Part shown: positions 17,713-25,996 of the stretch, in pieces | Position numbering within the stretch: position 1 is the first letter of the stretch | How the letters are laid out: every line of letters begins with the position of its first letter | DNA from: Acidobacteriota bacterium | GTDB taxonomy: Bacteria; Acidobacteriota; Blastocatellia; Pyrinomonadales; Pyrinomonadaceae | Reading direction: 5' to 3' | Length of the DNA stretch: 44,929 bases | Assembly (NCBI GenBank): GCA_020200135.1 | Contig: JAIVJI010000080.1 | Span: forward strand, 13,770 to 58,698 | Position numbers and translations under genes: made by a program | Notes under the pieces: model-generated | What the model saw: only the letters and a program-made list of their open reading frames with translations | Told to the model about the DNA's origin: nothing | Databases searched by the model: none

Positions 17713-19360
17713 CGCCTTTCCTCTCGCTCCACACCGCCTCGGCCACGCCGGCCACCCAGCAGAGCGCGCCGCGCGCGCCGAAGTGCTCGCGCACGCGCGC
17801 GAAGATGCGCGGGTAGAGCCGCGCCGTGCGCGCCAGCAGACGCCGGAGCACCCCCGTGCTGACGTGCCCGCGGAAGACCTCGCGCCGCTCGCGCTCGTCC
17901 AGGTCGAACATCGCCGCCATCAGCGCGTTGAGCGTCTCGTTGACCGCGTGCGGCGCGCCCCCCGCCGCCGGGCGCATGAACTCCGCGAGCCCCAGCGCAC
18001 GCGCCACGCGCGCCGAGCCGCCGTCGCAGACGGCCGCGAGCGTCTCGGCGTCCGACGCCCCGCACGAGAGCGCGGCGTCCGTCCGCCCCGCCACGCGCCG
18101 CAGCTCGCGCGCCGCCGCGCACGCGCCGCCCGGCCCCCCAAGCGCCGCGCCCGCCGCCCCGCAAGCGGCCTCGCCCAGAAGCATCACGCGCTCCGACGTC
18201 ACGCGCCGCCGGCTCCGCCAGACCTCGCGCGGTGCGTGCGCGTAGTCGAACACCGGGCGCTCGACGCGCCAGCCCGCGCCCCTGCGCTTGTACGCGGGGA
18301 GCGACTCGAAGTAGCGCTCGAAGAGCGCGAGCAGGGACTTGTCGGCCGGCGAGTCGGTCGTGTCGTGGAAGAAGAGTCGCGTCGTGTAGTCGCCGCGCGC
18401 GGGCGAGCCGGCGAACGCCTCCCAGAGGAGCTGGCGGTGTGCGCACGCGTCCTCCGTGCTGACGAGTATCTCGCCGGCGCCGAAGTCCGCCTCGTCGCGC
18501 CCCGCGCCGCGCGCGAACCCGCGCGCCACCGTCCCGACCGAAGGCCGCACGCGCGCCGAAGCCGCGCCGCCGTTCAACTGCCGCGCCACGGGCGAGTCCG
18601 CCCCCGAGGCGTCCGCGAACAGACGCGCCGCGAAGAAGCGACGCGCCCCGCCCGCCCCCTCGGCCTCCACCGTCACGCGCCCGGCCTCGACGTAGGCGCG
18701 CACGAAGCGCAGCTCCTTCATCACGGCGCAGCCCTTCGCCGCGAGCCGCTCCAGACGCCCGGCCGCGAGCGCCGTCAGACGCTCGCCGTCCAGCGCCACG
18801 TCGAGCGCGCCGCTCACCCACAGCGGCTCGGCCTTGACGCGCGAAGACGCGTCGTGGAATTTGACGAAGCCGCCCCGGTAGCGGTTCACGACGGCCGCCG
18901 CGACCTCCTCGCGCGTGAAGAGACCCGCGCCGGCCAGCTCCTCGACCTCGTCCTCCGAGAAATTCCAGACGCCGCCCGACTCGCCCCCCGCGCGCGCGCC
19001 GCCCAGGACGAGCACGCGCCTCCCGTGCGCGCACGCGAGCGCCGCCGCGTGCAGCAGCGCCGCCGCGCCGCCCGCGTAGACCACGTCGAACTCGCCCTCG
19101 GCCTCGCGCCCCGCGGGCGGCGCGCCGCGCACGAACGCCTCGCCCGACTCGCGCGCCCCGCCGCGCGTCTCCCAGTCGGCGCGCCACGCCGTCTCAAGCT
19201 CCCAGATGCGTCTGAGCCACTGCTCCCGGCGCGGGAGCGCGCCGAAGCCGGCGACCGTCTCGGGGTAGCGGCGTCGGAAGTGCGCGAGGTCGGGCGCGAC
19301 GCCCGCGCCGGGCGCGGCCTTGAAGGACGGGAGTGATTTCGTCGGAGCCGTGGCGACCAT
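17693..19360 (-). CDS. CruP/CruA-like FAD-dependent lycopene-cyclase-family protein
   Basis: The 555-residue protein resembles CruP/CruA flavoproteins. Family-like blocks appear in order: a degenerate FAD site DVVYAGGAAALLHAAAL (consensus GxGxxG not preserved), VWNFSEDEVEELAGAGLFT, a GGFVKFHD block, ADASGADSPVARQLN, LLWEAFAGSPARGDYTTRLFF and VMLLGEAACGAAGAALGGPGG. CruA cyclises lycopene, while CruP is linked to redox protection; neither role can be assigned here. No carotenoid genes are adjacent. The frame extends to 19498, but the ATG at 19360 has GAGAGG before it and was chosen. The C-terminus runs into a heptad repeat. Confidence 0.7.
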   Translation of the reverse strand: MVATAPTKSLPSFKAAPGAGVAPDLAHFRRRYPETVAGFGALPRREQWLRRIWELETAWRADWETRGGARESGEAFVRGAPPAGREAEGEFDVVYAGGAAALLHAAALACAHGRRVLVLGGARAGGESGGVWNFSEDEVEELAGAGLFTREEVAAAVVNRYRGGFVKFHDASSRVKAEPLWVSGALDVALDGERLTALAAGRLERLAAKGCAVMKELRFVRAYVEAGRVTVEAEGAGGARRFFAARLFADASGADSPVARQLNGGAASARVRPSVGTVARGFARGAGRDEADFGAGEILVSTEDACAHRQLLWEAFAGSPARGDYTTRLFFHDTTDSPADKSLLALFERYFESLPAYKRRGAGWRVERPVFDYAHAPREVWRSRRRVTSERVMLLGEAACGAAGAALGGPGGACAAARELRRVAGRTDAALSCGASDAETLAAVCDGGSARVARALGLAEFMRPAAGGAPHAVNETLNALMAAMFDLDERERREVFRGHVSTGVLRRLLARTARLYPRIFARVREHFGARGALCWVAGVAEAVWSERKGGVKDEG

Positions 19361-19566
19361 CGTGGAGCCTCTCGCGGGAGCACTGCTGAAGACGCGCCCG
19401 CACGCACGGCGTCGGCGCGGCGCGGGGAGAAAACAGTTTGTCAGGGAGACGGTTTCGCCGGGCAAGTGTAGCCGAAGCCCGCGCGCGCGGTCTAGCACTT
19501 CGCGGCGCCGGGGGATGTTGAGAGAAAAATGTTACCTCGCGGCGACACTTTGACACGCGTGCCGCC

Positions 19567-19803
19567 TCAGCGGCGCGCGCGCGAGATGAGCCCGATGACG
19601 GCGACGAAGAGCGCCGAGCCGATGATGGACCAGACGACGGGGAAGGTCTGACCGCCGACGCGCACGGGGAGCAGCTCGGGCATCCCGGCCTGCCGCGCAA
19701 TCCACATCCCGAGGAGAGCGCCGACGAAGCCGAGCGCTATCGAGACCAGGCAGCCGCCTGAACATAGGTCTCCTGTCATGTGTGTCGTTTGGGCCACGAG
19801 CAT
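19567..19803 (-). CDS. GlsB/YeaQ/YmgE-family small membrane protein
   Basis: This 78-residue protein has two hydrophobic segments (LVSIALGFVGALLGMWIA and a C-terminal VWSIIGSALFVAVIGLI) with the Gly-rich pattern of the transglycosylase-associated/GlsB stress family. A CSGGC pair sits near the N-terminus. Starts at 19803 (MLVAQ) and 19779 (MTGDL) are both possible and neither has a good ribosome site. It is divergent from the riboswitch-controlled gene. Function in the family is unproven beyond stress association. Confidence 0.75.
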   Translation of the reverse strand: MLVAQTTHMTGDLCSGGCLVSIALGFVGALLGMWIARQAGMPELLPVRVGGQTFPVVWSIIGSALFVAVIGLISRARR

Positions 19804-19968
19804 AATCGAAGCCGGCGCGCCGGGCAAAGTAAACCGGGGCGGCCCTGGGCGCGGACCTTTTCTGGAAGGCGACGCCGCGCAATCCACGAAACTTTTGCTT
19901 CCCAAGCGCGCGCGCGACCCTCTATACTTTCTCTGCGCGTCGCCCGGAGCGACGCCGCCGTTTGAGAA

Positions 19969-20068
19969 GCGACACCGACAAAGGCCACCCGGCGCGAAAG
20001 CACCGGAGCGCAAAGCCGTTGACCTAAACGCCCCGCGAGAAGGGGGGGCGCACGGACGCAGCGGTCGC
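19969..20068 (+). promoter_or_regulatory. GEMM riboswitch (cyclic di-GMP-I type)
   Basis: The aptamer matches the GEMM consensus in order. P1 is GCGAC (19969-19973) with GTCGC (20064-20068). GACAAAGGCC leads into a P2 stem capped by a GAAA tetraloop (19996-19999). The invariant GCGCAAAGCC lies at 20008-20017. A receptor-like CCTAAAC (20023-20029) faces CACGGAC (20051-20057), and P3 is CGCCCC with GGGGCG. Such aptamers bind cyclic di-GMP; a subset prefers 3',3'-cGAMP, which I cannot exclude by eye. A terminator-like hairpin follows at 20101. A -10-like TATACT lies at 19923 but lacks a good -35. Confidence 0.85.
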
Positions 20069-20100
20069 CGAAGTGATGCCGGAAAGAGAAGACAACCCGA

Positions 20101-20150
20101 GGGGCCGGAGGCGCGCGCGACGTTCGACGCGCCCCGGCCTCGCCGTTTTT
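20101..20150 (+). terminator. Probable expression-platform terminator of the riboswitch
   Basis: The stem 20101-20115 with 20128-20141 has 14 pairs and one bulged A, with a 12-nt loop. TTTTT follows at 20146-20150 after four bases. It lies 33 nt past the aptamer and about 215 nt before the gene, so ligand binding could control readthrough. The competing antiterminator was not resolved. Confidence 0.6.
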
Positions 20151-20364
20151 AAGACCCGGGAAAAGCCCCCCGGCGGCGCCGAGTTCGGGGACGTTTTGCG
20201 CGCCCGTTCGACCCCACGCCGGTGCAACCGGGGCTACCCCTCGGACATCTTAGACTGGCACGTCGCGGCGATCATCATCCCCTTCAGGTCACGCGGCCCG
20301 GCCCGATAAAATCACGAAGAAAACCTGAAGACCCGGAAACGTTTTTTAAGGAGATTTACCGCCA
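20151..20364 (+). other. Leader between riboswitch terminator and the secreted-protein gene
   Basis: This 214-nt stretch has no convincing gene. TTCAGG and GATAAA separated by 16 bp near 20283-20310 form a weak possible second promoter. A strong TAAGGAG ribosome site lies at 20347-20353, 11 nt before the ATG. Confidence 0.4.
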
Positions 20365-20748
20365 ATGCGTAAGCTAATCATCGCCACCCTGCTCGTCGCC
20401 TCGGCCTTCGGCGCGGCCTCGGCGCAGAACAACAACAACGAGATTCCGAACATGGGGCGCGCGCCCAAGCAGGCCGACGGCATCGGCCGCCTCGACCTCC
20501 GCGTCGTCGACCAGGACGGCAACCCCGTCCAGGGCGTCCGCGCCGACCTCCAGTCGAAGCGCTCGGGCGGCTTCCTCTGCGAGTCCTGGAACTGGACGGA
20601 CGCGCGCGGCGTCGCCGTGCTCCCGCCGCTCCACATGGGCAAGCTGACGCTCAAGCTCTCGGCCAAGGGCTTCCAGACCCAGAAGGTCGAGGTCGACGCC
20701 GCCTCGCTCGACCAGCCCGTCCGCGTCGTCCTCCAGAAGAAGTCGTAA
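20365..20748 (+). CDS. Small secreted carboxypeptidase-regulatory-like (transthyretin-fold) protein
   Basis: This 127-residue protein has a clear signal peptide (residues 1-20, ending SAQ), a short Asn-rich linker and one beta-sandwich domain of the CarboxypepD_reg type: RLDLRVVDQDGNPVQGVRAD, then TDARGVAVLPPL, LTLKLSAKGFQTQKVEV and a final VRVVLQKKS. Such domains act as extracellular adhesion or stalk modules and have no catalytic residues. It has an excellent ribosome site. The long leader carrying a GEMM riboswitch suggests control by a cyclic dinucleotide, consistent with a surface role. A terminator cassette follows directly. Confidence 0.85.
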   Translation: MRKLIIATLLVASAFGAASAQNNNNEIPNMGRAPKQADGIGRLDLRVVDQDGNPVQGVRADLQSKRSGGFLCESWNWTDARGVAVLPPLHMGKLTLKLSAKGFQTQKVEVDAASLDQPVRVVLQKKS

Positions 20749-20751
20749 GAC

Positions 20752-20857
20752 GGTAGTCAGTTTTCAGCAGTCAGTAGAAAGATAGGCGGCGCGTCCCGGC
20801 TGTTGGCCGAAAACGCGCCGCCTCTTCTTTTTCTACTGACTGCTGACTACTGTCTAC
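20752..20857. repeat. CAGTAG heptad cassette with inner terminator, copy 2
   Basis: The left arm (20752-20777) contains GTAGTCAG and CAGTCAGTAG, and the right arm (20833-20857) CTACTGACTGCTGACTACTG. The inner stem pairs AGGCGGCGCGT (20784-20794) with ACGCGCCGCCT (20813-20823), then CTTCTTTTTC. It fills the gap between the secreted-protein gene and the convergent transporter gene and should terminate both. Confidence 0.8.
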
Positions 20858-20871
20858 TTCTTCTTCCTACC

Positions 20872-22425
20872 TCACAGCCCCTTCGCCTGCCGCCACTCGC
20901 GCACCACTTCGGCGGGCGGGCGCTTGTGGCCGTCGACCTCGTAGTTGAGGCGGCGCATCTCGTCGGTGGAGATGGAGCCGGCGAGGCGCCGCAGGACTTC
21001 GCGCGCGGGCGCGAGGCGTTCGAGCGCGTCGCGGCGCGCGAGCAGGACGGCCTCGTAGGGCGGGAAGTAGTGTCGGTCGTCTTCGAGCTGCGTGAGCCCG
21101 AGCGTGGCGATCATCCCGTCGGTCGAGTTGCCGGCGATGACATCCACCTGCCCCTCCGCGAGCGCGCGGTAGGAGAGCGACAAATCCATCTCGCTCGGCC
21201 GCCCCGCGAACCGCAGGCCGTACGCGCGCGAAAAACCCTCGTAGCCGTCGGCGCGCGACATGAAGTCCTGACCGAAGCCCGCGCGCCACCCCGGCGCGTG
21301 CCGTGCGGCGTCCGAGACCGTTTTGAGGTTCAGCCGCCGCGCGTCGTCCCCCCGAATCAGGATCGCGAACGTGTCCTCGAAGCCGAGCGGCGGGCCGACC
21401 TCCACGTCGAAGCGCGCGGCGTAGTCGGCCTTGACGCGCTCGTAGACGGCGCGCGCGTCCGTCGCCGGCGGGTGCTTGAGGATGGCCATCAGCGACGTGC
21501 CCGTGTACTCGGGGTACGCGTCCACCTCGCCGGCGACGAGCGCCTCGTGCGCGAGGTTGCCGCCCAGCTCGTAGCGCCGCTCGACCTTCAGCCCGCGCGC
21601 CTCCAACTCCTGCGCGAAGATTTCGGCGAGGAGAATCGACTCGGTGAAGTCCTTCGACCCGACCCTCACGTCCGCGCGCGCCGCCCGGCGCCAGAGCGCG
21701 AAGCCGCCTCCCCCGAGAACCGCGACGGCGAGCGCGCCGGCCGCGACCCGCCGCGCGAGCGCGCCCCGCTTCGAGCCGCCGCGCGCGAAGCGCCGGCGCA
21801 CGTCGAGCCGCGACTCTATCAGGCCGATGCCGGCGTCGGCCGCGAGCGCGAGTAGCGCCGCCGGGATGGCGCCCGCGAGCATCAGCCGGTCGTCGTTCTG
21901 ACGCAGGCCGCGGTAGATGAGCGTCCCGAGGCCGCCCGCGCCGACGAAGGCCGCCACCGTGGCGACGCCGACCGAGATGACCAACGCCACGCGCACGCCC
22001 GCGAGGATGACGGGCGCGGCCAGCGGCAGCTCGACCTGTCGGAGAATCTGCCGGTCGGTCATCCCCATCGCCACGGCCGCCTCGCGCACGCTGCGCTCGA
22101 CGCCCTCCACGCCGGTCACGGTGTTGCGGATGACGGGCAGCAGCGCGTAGACGACGAGCGCGACGACCGCCGCGCGCCAGCCGATGCCGCCGACGTACTT
22201 GAGCGGGATGATGAACCCGAAGAGCGCGAGGCTCGGCACGGTCTGGAGCACGTTGGCGACGGCGAGCACGGGCCGCCTCAGGCTCGGTTTGCGTGTGAGC
22301 AGCAGCCCCGTGGGGATGCCGACCGCGACCGCGACGAGCGTCGCGGCGGCGACGAGCAGGAGGTGCTCGCCGGTCAGCGCCAGAATCTCGCGCCAGTTGC
22401 GCAGCATGAAGTCGAGCGCGCTCAC
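20872..22425 (-). CDS. ABC transporter permease fused to substrate-binding domain (OpuC/EgtU type)
   Basis: This 517-residue protein joins an ABC importer permease (about 1-215, with the ATPase-contact loop EAAVAMGMTDRQILRQVELP) to a periplasmic binding domain (from about 253, VRVGSKDFTESILLAEI; later DAYPEYTGTS and GNSTDGMIATL). This is the architecture of glycine betaine/choline importers and of EgtU, the ergothioneine importer of Streptococcus and Helicobacter. The egtA, egtD and egtB genes lie 1-6 kb upstream, which favours the ergothioneine option, but binding residues were not checked. The GTG start overlaps the ATPase gene stop by 4 nt. Confidence 0.85.
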   Translation of the reverse strand: MSALDFMLRNWREILALTGEHLLLVAAATLVAVAVGIPTGLLLTRKPSLRRPVLAVANVLQTVPSLALFGFIIPLKYVGGIGWRAAVVALVVYALLPVIRNTVTGVEGVERSVREAAVAMGMTDRQILRQVELPLAAPVILAGVRVALVISVGVATVAAFVGAGGLGTLIYRGLRQNDDRLMLAGAIPAALLALAADAGIGLIESRLDVRRRFARGGSKRGALARRVAAGALAVAVLGGGGFALWRRAARADVRVGSKDFTESILLAEIFAQELEARGLKVERRYELGGNLAHEALVAGEVDAYPEYTGTSLMAILKHPPATDARAVYERVKADYAARFDVEVGPPLGFEDTFAILIRGDDARRLNLKTVSDAARHAPGWRAGFGQDFMSRADGYEGFSRAYGLRFAGRPSEMDLSLSYRALAEGQVDVIAGNSTDGMIATLGLTQLEDDRHYFPPYEAVLLARRDALERLAPAREVLRRLAGSISTDEMRRLNYEVDGHKRPPAEVVREWRQAKGL

Positions 22426-23001
22426 ACGTCACCCCCCGAGGCTGACAAAACTTCGTCGGGCAGTTGTAAGGTCTCGCGGTAGGCGCGCGCGCGCGGCTCT
22501 TCGGAGCGGAGGAAGGCTCGGGGCGTGTCGAGCAGGAGGACGCGGCCGGCGCTCATCAGCGCGACGCGCGTGCCGAGCAGCAGCGCCTCGCGCACGTCGT
22601 GCGTGACGAAGATGACGGTCTTGCCGAGCCGACTCTGGAGCGCGGCGAACTCGCGCTGGAGCGACGCGCGCGTCAGCGGGTCGAGCGCGCCGAACGGCTC
22701 GTCCAACAGGAGCAGTGGCGGGTCCGCGGCCAGCGCGCGCGCCACACCCACGCGCTGGCGCGGCGTCCCACTCGCGCGTGTCGCGCCCCTCGACGAAGAC
22801 CCGCCCGCCGGTCGGCTCAAGCAGGCGGTTGACGAGCCTGAGCGTCGTCGTCTTCCCGCAGCCCGACTCGCCGAGGAGCACCAGCGTCTCGCCGCGCCCG
22901 ACTTCGAGGTCGAGCGCGTCGATGACGGGCGCCGCCGCTCCGGCCGGCGCGTAGGTGACGCGGCGGAACTGGACGACGGGTTCGGCTTGTAAGTCGGCCA
23001 T
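22422..23001 (-). pseudogene. ABC transporter ATPase (OpuCA/EgtV type) with internal out-of-frame deletion
   Basis: The first frame (from the ATG at 23001) encodes a normal N-terminus with Walker A GESGCGKTT and ends its recognisable part at GRDTREWD. The second frame resumes as RQRVGVARALAADPPLLLLD with Walker B, D-loop and H-loop (VIFVTHD), ending at 22422. About 70 residues containing the Q-loop and the LSGGQ signature are missing, and the halves are out of frame; the junction is near 22755-22770. As read, no functional ATPase can be made. The stop still overlaps the permease start. Real decay or an assembly deletion are both possible. Confidence 0.8.
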
Positions 23002-23005
23002 TAAC

Positions 23006-23467
23006 TCAGCGCCGCCGCGCGCGGCAGCGGGGGCTGTTGCTGCGGAAGAAGTGAACTTCCGCGGGGTCTACCGTCGGCGACGGCCCCGGCTCAGGCGCTC
23101 CCGGCGGCACGAAAAAATAGTCCGCCGAGAAATTCTCGCGGTAGCCGCCGTCGATTATCAACACACGCTCGGGCGCGATGCCGCGCCTGTTGACGAAGTA
23201 GTCCTTCCAGACGCGGCCGCGCCGCGCGGCGTAACCGCGACAGCCGCGTCGGCCGCCGTAGACGATGAGGAAGAGTCTATCGTCGGGCGAATTTTTTAAC
23301 TCGATGGCGAAGTTATCGAACAGCGGGCTCAACACCCTCAGGGGAAGGTCGTCCAGCGGGAGGCGGTCTCTTATCGGGTGTGACGCCGGCGGCTCCTGCG
23401 CCGCCGCCGCCGCGGCCAGAACTACGAGCAGGGCGGCCGTCTGAATAATCCGGTTCGAGAATAGCAT
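23006..23467 (-). CDS. Secreted protein of unknown function
   Basis: This 153-residue protein has a signal peptide (residues 1-23, ending AAAQ). The core reads RLFLIVYGGRRGCRGYAARR, then DYFVNRRGIAPERVLIIDGG and FFVPPGAPEPGPSPTVDP. The repeating helix-strand order with RGI...RV..IDGGYRE resembles OmpA-like proteins, though I cannot assign the domain firmly. The tail is Arg-rich. It sits 4 nt upstream of the broken ATPase gene and 42 nt downstream of egtA, so it may share their transcript. Confidence 0.7.
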   Translation of the reverse strand: MLFSNRIIQTAALLVVLAAAAAAQEPPASHPIRDRLPLDDLPLRVLSPLFDNFAIELKNSPDDRLFLIVYGGRRGCRGYAARRGRVWKDYFVNRRGIAPERVLIIDGGYRENFSADYFFVPPGAPEPGPSPTVDPAEVHFFRSNSPRCRARRR

Positions 23468-23509
23468 GGTCGTCTCCCGAAGTTCGTCGCCTTTTGGGTG
23501 TTCTTCCGC

Positions 23510-24883
23510 CTAAGCGACGCGGAGGTGCTCGCAGGCGCGTTCGACGGAGCCGTGCCAGGAGCCCTCGAAGTTGCGCAGGAGGATGTCGGCGGGGCAGACG
23601 CCCTCTTCGACGACGCGCGCGACGAGCACGTCGAGGTAGCCTGCCTCGCCGGGCGCGACCCTCTTCAAGCCTTCGACCGCGAGACCGACCACGTCGCGCG
23701 CGATGCCGAGCACGTCCACGCCGCCGTGCCGCGCCGCGAGCCCGTCGCGCGCCACGCGCTCGCGCAAGAGCTGCGCGCCGCCCGCGTCGAGCCGCGGCGC
23801 GAGCCGCAGAGCCGCGTCGAGCGAGGCGTCGTCGTAGAACAGGCCCTTCCAGAGCGCCTGGAGTGCCATCGTCATCTCGAGGTCGCCCGCGTCGGCGCTG
23901 CGCAGCTCGACGTGCTGCTTGAGCCGCGCGTCGGTGAAGATGGTCGTCAGGTGGTCGGCCCAGTCGCCGAAGAGCGGGGTCACGCCCCCGCGCCCGCGCG
24001 CGAGGAACTCGTCGAAGCGCACGCCGGTCACGTCGGCGAGGTAGCGACCCTCGCGCTGCGCGAAAATCATCGGCACGCCGAGCGCGTAGGCGACGTAGTC
24101 CTCGGCCCCGAAGTCGTCGCGGAGCGCGGGCGGCGCCATGCCGCAGCGGTCGGGGTCTGTGTCGAGCCACGCGGCGGCGCGCGTGGACTTGTAGCCCGAG
24201 GGGCGCCCGCGCTCGAAGGGCGAGTTGGCGAAGACGGCGGTGACGACGGGCGCGAGGCGGTTGCCGACCAGAAACTTCTTGCAGAGGTCTTCGCGCGAGC
24301 CGTAGTCGAGGTTGGCCTGCACCGAGCAGGTGCGGCACATCATGTCCCACGCGCGGCCGCCGCGCCCGCCGAGGTAGGGGCGCATCACCTCGTAGCGCGG
24401 CTTGGGGAACCAGCGCTGCTCCGACGCCGAGCGCAGCGGGTCGAAGCCGGCGGCGAGGAAGGCGAGGCCGTTACTTTCGGCCACCTCGTGGAGGCGCACG
24501 AGGTAGCGGCGCAGCTCGCGCTCGACGCCGGCGAGGTCGCGATGCGGCGCGCCCGAGAACTCGACCTGCCCGCCGGGCTCGACCGTCAGGCGGTTCATCT
24601 GCCCGGCGTTGACCTCGACGATCGCGCCCGCCTCGTGTACGAGGTCGCGCGAGGAGGGCGCGAAGCCCGCGAGCACGCTCTCGACCTGCGCGGGGCCGAG
24701 GCGCCCGAACCCGCGCGCGCGGTCGTAGCCGAACAGCTCGAACTCGGCGCCGCACACCCACTCGGCGCGCGGCTTCTCGCCGCGCAGCAGGTTCTCGACG
24801 AAGAGCGGCACCGACTCGCCCGTGACCGGGTCGGTCAGGAGCGGGAAGCCTTCGCGGCTCGTTCTGCTCGGTTGCTGCGACAT
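23510..24883 (-). CDS. egtA: Glutamate-cysteine ligase, GCS2/EgtA type
   Basis: The 457-residue protein belongs to the plant-type glutamate-cysteine ligase family, which makes gamma-glutamylcysteine with ATP. Visible family blocks include WVCGAEFELFGYD near the N-terminus, GQVEFSGAPH, FPKPRYEVMRPYL, MCRTCSVQANLDYGS and LFGDWADHLTTIFTDARLKQ with HVELRSADAG. In ergothioneine makers of the mycobacterial type, EgtA supplies gamma-Glu-Cys to EgtB. egtD lies just upstream on the same strand and egtB is divergent, so the EgtA role is likely, though glutathione precursor synthesis cannot be excluded. Confidence 0.88.
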   Translation of the reverse strand: MSQQPSRTSREGFPLLTDPVTGESVPLFVENLLRGEKPRAEWVCGAEFELFGYDRARGFGRLGPAQVESVLAGFAPSSRDLVHEAGAIVEVNAGQMNRLTVEPGGQVEFSGAPHRDLAGVERELRRYLVRLHEVAESNGLAFLAAGFDPLRSASEQRWFPKPRYEVMRPYLGGRGGRAWDMMCRTCSVQANLDYGSREDLCKKFLVGNRLAPVVTAVFANSPFERGRPSGYKSTRAAAWLDTDPDRCGMAPPALRDDFGAEDYVAYALGVPMIFAQREGRYLADVTGVRFDEFLARGRGGVTPLFGDWADHLTTIFTDARLKQHVELRSADAGDLEMTMALQALWKGLFYDDASLDAALRLAPRLDAGGAQLLRERVARDGLAARHGGVDVLGIARDVVGLAVEGLKRVAPGEAGYLDVLVARVVEEGVCPADILLRNFEGSWHGSVERACEHLRVA

Positions 24884-24887
24884 CTCG

Positions 24888-24973
24888 GGTGAGTGACGGG
24901 TGACGGGTGACCAGTGATAAGAGAAGACGGCGGGACTGTTTTCTTATCACCTATCACTCGTCACACATCACCC
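24888..24973. repeat. Heptad inverted repeat, GTGACGG type
   Basis: The left arm (24888-24923) iterates GGGTGAC units and ends GTGATAAGAG. The right arm (24950-24973) reads TTCTTATCACCTATCACTCG and on to CACCC. It fills the egtD-egtA gap, and the egtD stop codon lies in the right arm. Confidence 0.7.
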
Positions 24974-25996
24974 TCTTTCGCCTTTCGTCTCCGTCGCCAC
25001 AAAGAGGTTGCTGCTGAAGCGCTCGCCCGAGTCGAGCCAGGTGTGCGCGCGCTCGAAGCCGGTCTCGGCGGCGAGCGCCGACAGCTCGCCGGGCGAATAC
25101 TTGTAGGAGTTCTCCGTGTGGACGCGCTCGCCCTTCCGGAAGTCAAGGTCGAGGCCGAGCGCGCCCACGCGCACCGTCTGGTCGCGCAGGCTCTCCAGGT
25201 GCATCTCGACGCGCCCCTCGCGCGCGTCGTAGAGCGCGACGTGGCGGAAGTCTCGCAGGCGAAAGTCGGCGCCCAGCTCGCGGTTGACGCGCGCGAGGAG
25301 GTTGAGGTTGAAGGCGGCGGTGACGCCGAGCGCGTCGTCGTAGGCGGCTTCGAGCACGCCCGTGTCCTTCTTCAGGTCGGCGCCGAGCAGCACCAGGTCG
25401 CCCGCGCGCAGCACGCCGCGCAGCCGGCGCAGGAAGTCGCGCGCCCCCGCCCGGTCGAAGTTGCCGACGTTCGAGCCGAGGAAGAGGACGAGCGCGCGGC
25501 TCCCCTCCTCGCGGCTCTCGCCGAGGCGCGGGAGCGCCGTGTCGTAGTCGGCGGCGTAGGCCTCGACGCTCAAGGACGCGTAGTCGCCGAGCAGCGCGTG
25601 CGCGCTCGCTTCGAGCGCCGCCGGCGAGATGTCGACGGGGACGTAGGCGAGAGTCTTCTGCCCGGCGAGCAGCGCCTCGATGATGCGGCGCGTCTTCGAC
25701 GCCGAGCCCGAGCCGAGCTCGAAGAGCGTGACGCGCCGCGCGCCCTCGCGCGCCGCCGCGACTATCTCGCCGGCGTGGCGCGCGAAGATCTCGGCCTCGG
25801 CGCGCGTCAGGTAGTACTCCGGCAGCAGGCAGATGGCGTCGAAGAGGTGCGAGCCCAGCTCGTCGTAAAAATATTTCGGCGGGAGCGACTTCCGTTCCGC
25901 GCCCAGCCCCCGCCGCACGTCCTCGGCGAAGTCGCCGGCCGCCTCGGCCGTCAGCCTGTGGATGCGCAGGCGCTCGTCGCCCCCCTGATGAGGCAT
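24968..25996 (-). CDS. egtD: L-histidine N(alpha)-methyltransferase
   Basis: This 342-residue SAM methyltransferase (Methyltransf_33 family) trimethylates histidine to hercynine, the first step of ergothioneine synthesis. Conserved blocks are PPKYFYDELGSHLFDAICLL, EYYLTRAE, the SAM-site FELGSGSASKTR, FLGSNVGNFD, LGADLKKD and YNLN-like AAFNLNLLARVN. The frame is open to 26506, but the ATG at 25996 has AAGGGG eight bases ahead and matches the family start; an ATG at 26044 lacks a ribosome site. It is divergent from egtB with a 99-bp gap. Confidence 0.93.
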   Translation of the reverse strand: MPHQGGDERLRIHRLTAEAAGDFAEDVRRGLGAERKSLPPKYFYDELGSHLFDAICLLPEYYLTRAEAEIFARHAGEIVAAAREGARRVTLFELGSGSASKTRRIIEALLAGQKTLAYVPVDISPAALEASAHALLGDYASLSVEAYAADYDTALPRLGESREEGSRALVLFLGSNVGNFDRAGARDFLRRLRGVLRAGDLVLLGADLKKDTGVLEAAYDDALGVTAAFNLNLLARVNRELGADFRLRDFRHVALYDAREGRVEMHLESLRDQTVRVGALGLDLDFRKGERVHTENSYKYSPGELSALAAETGFERAHTWLDSGERFSSNLFVATETKGERG

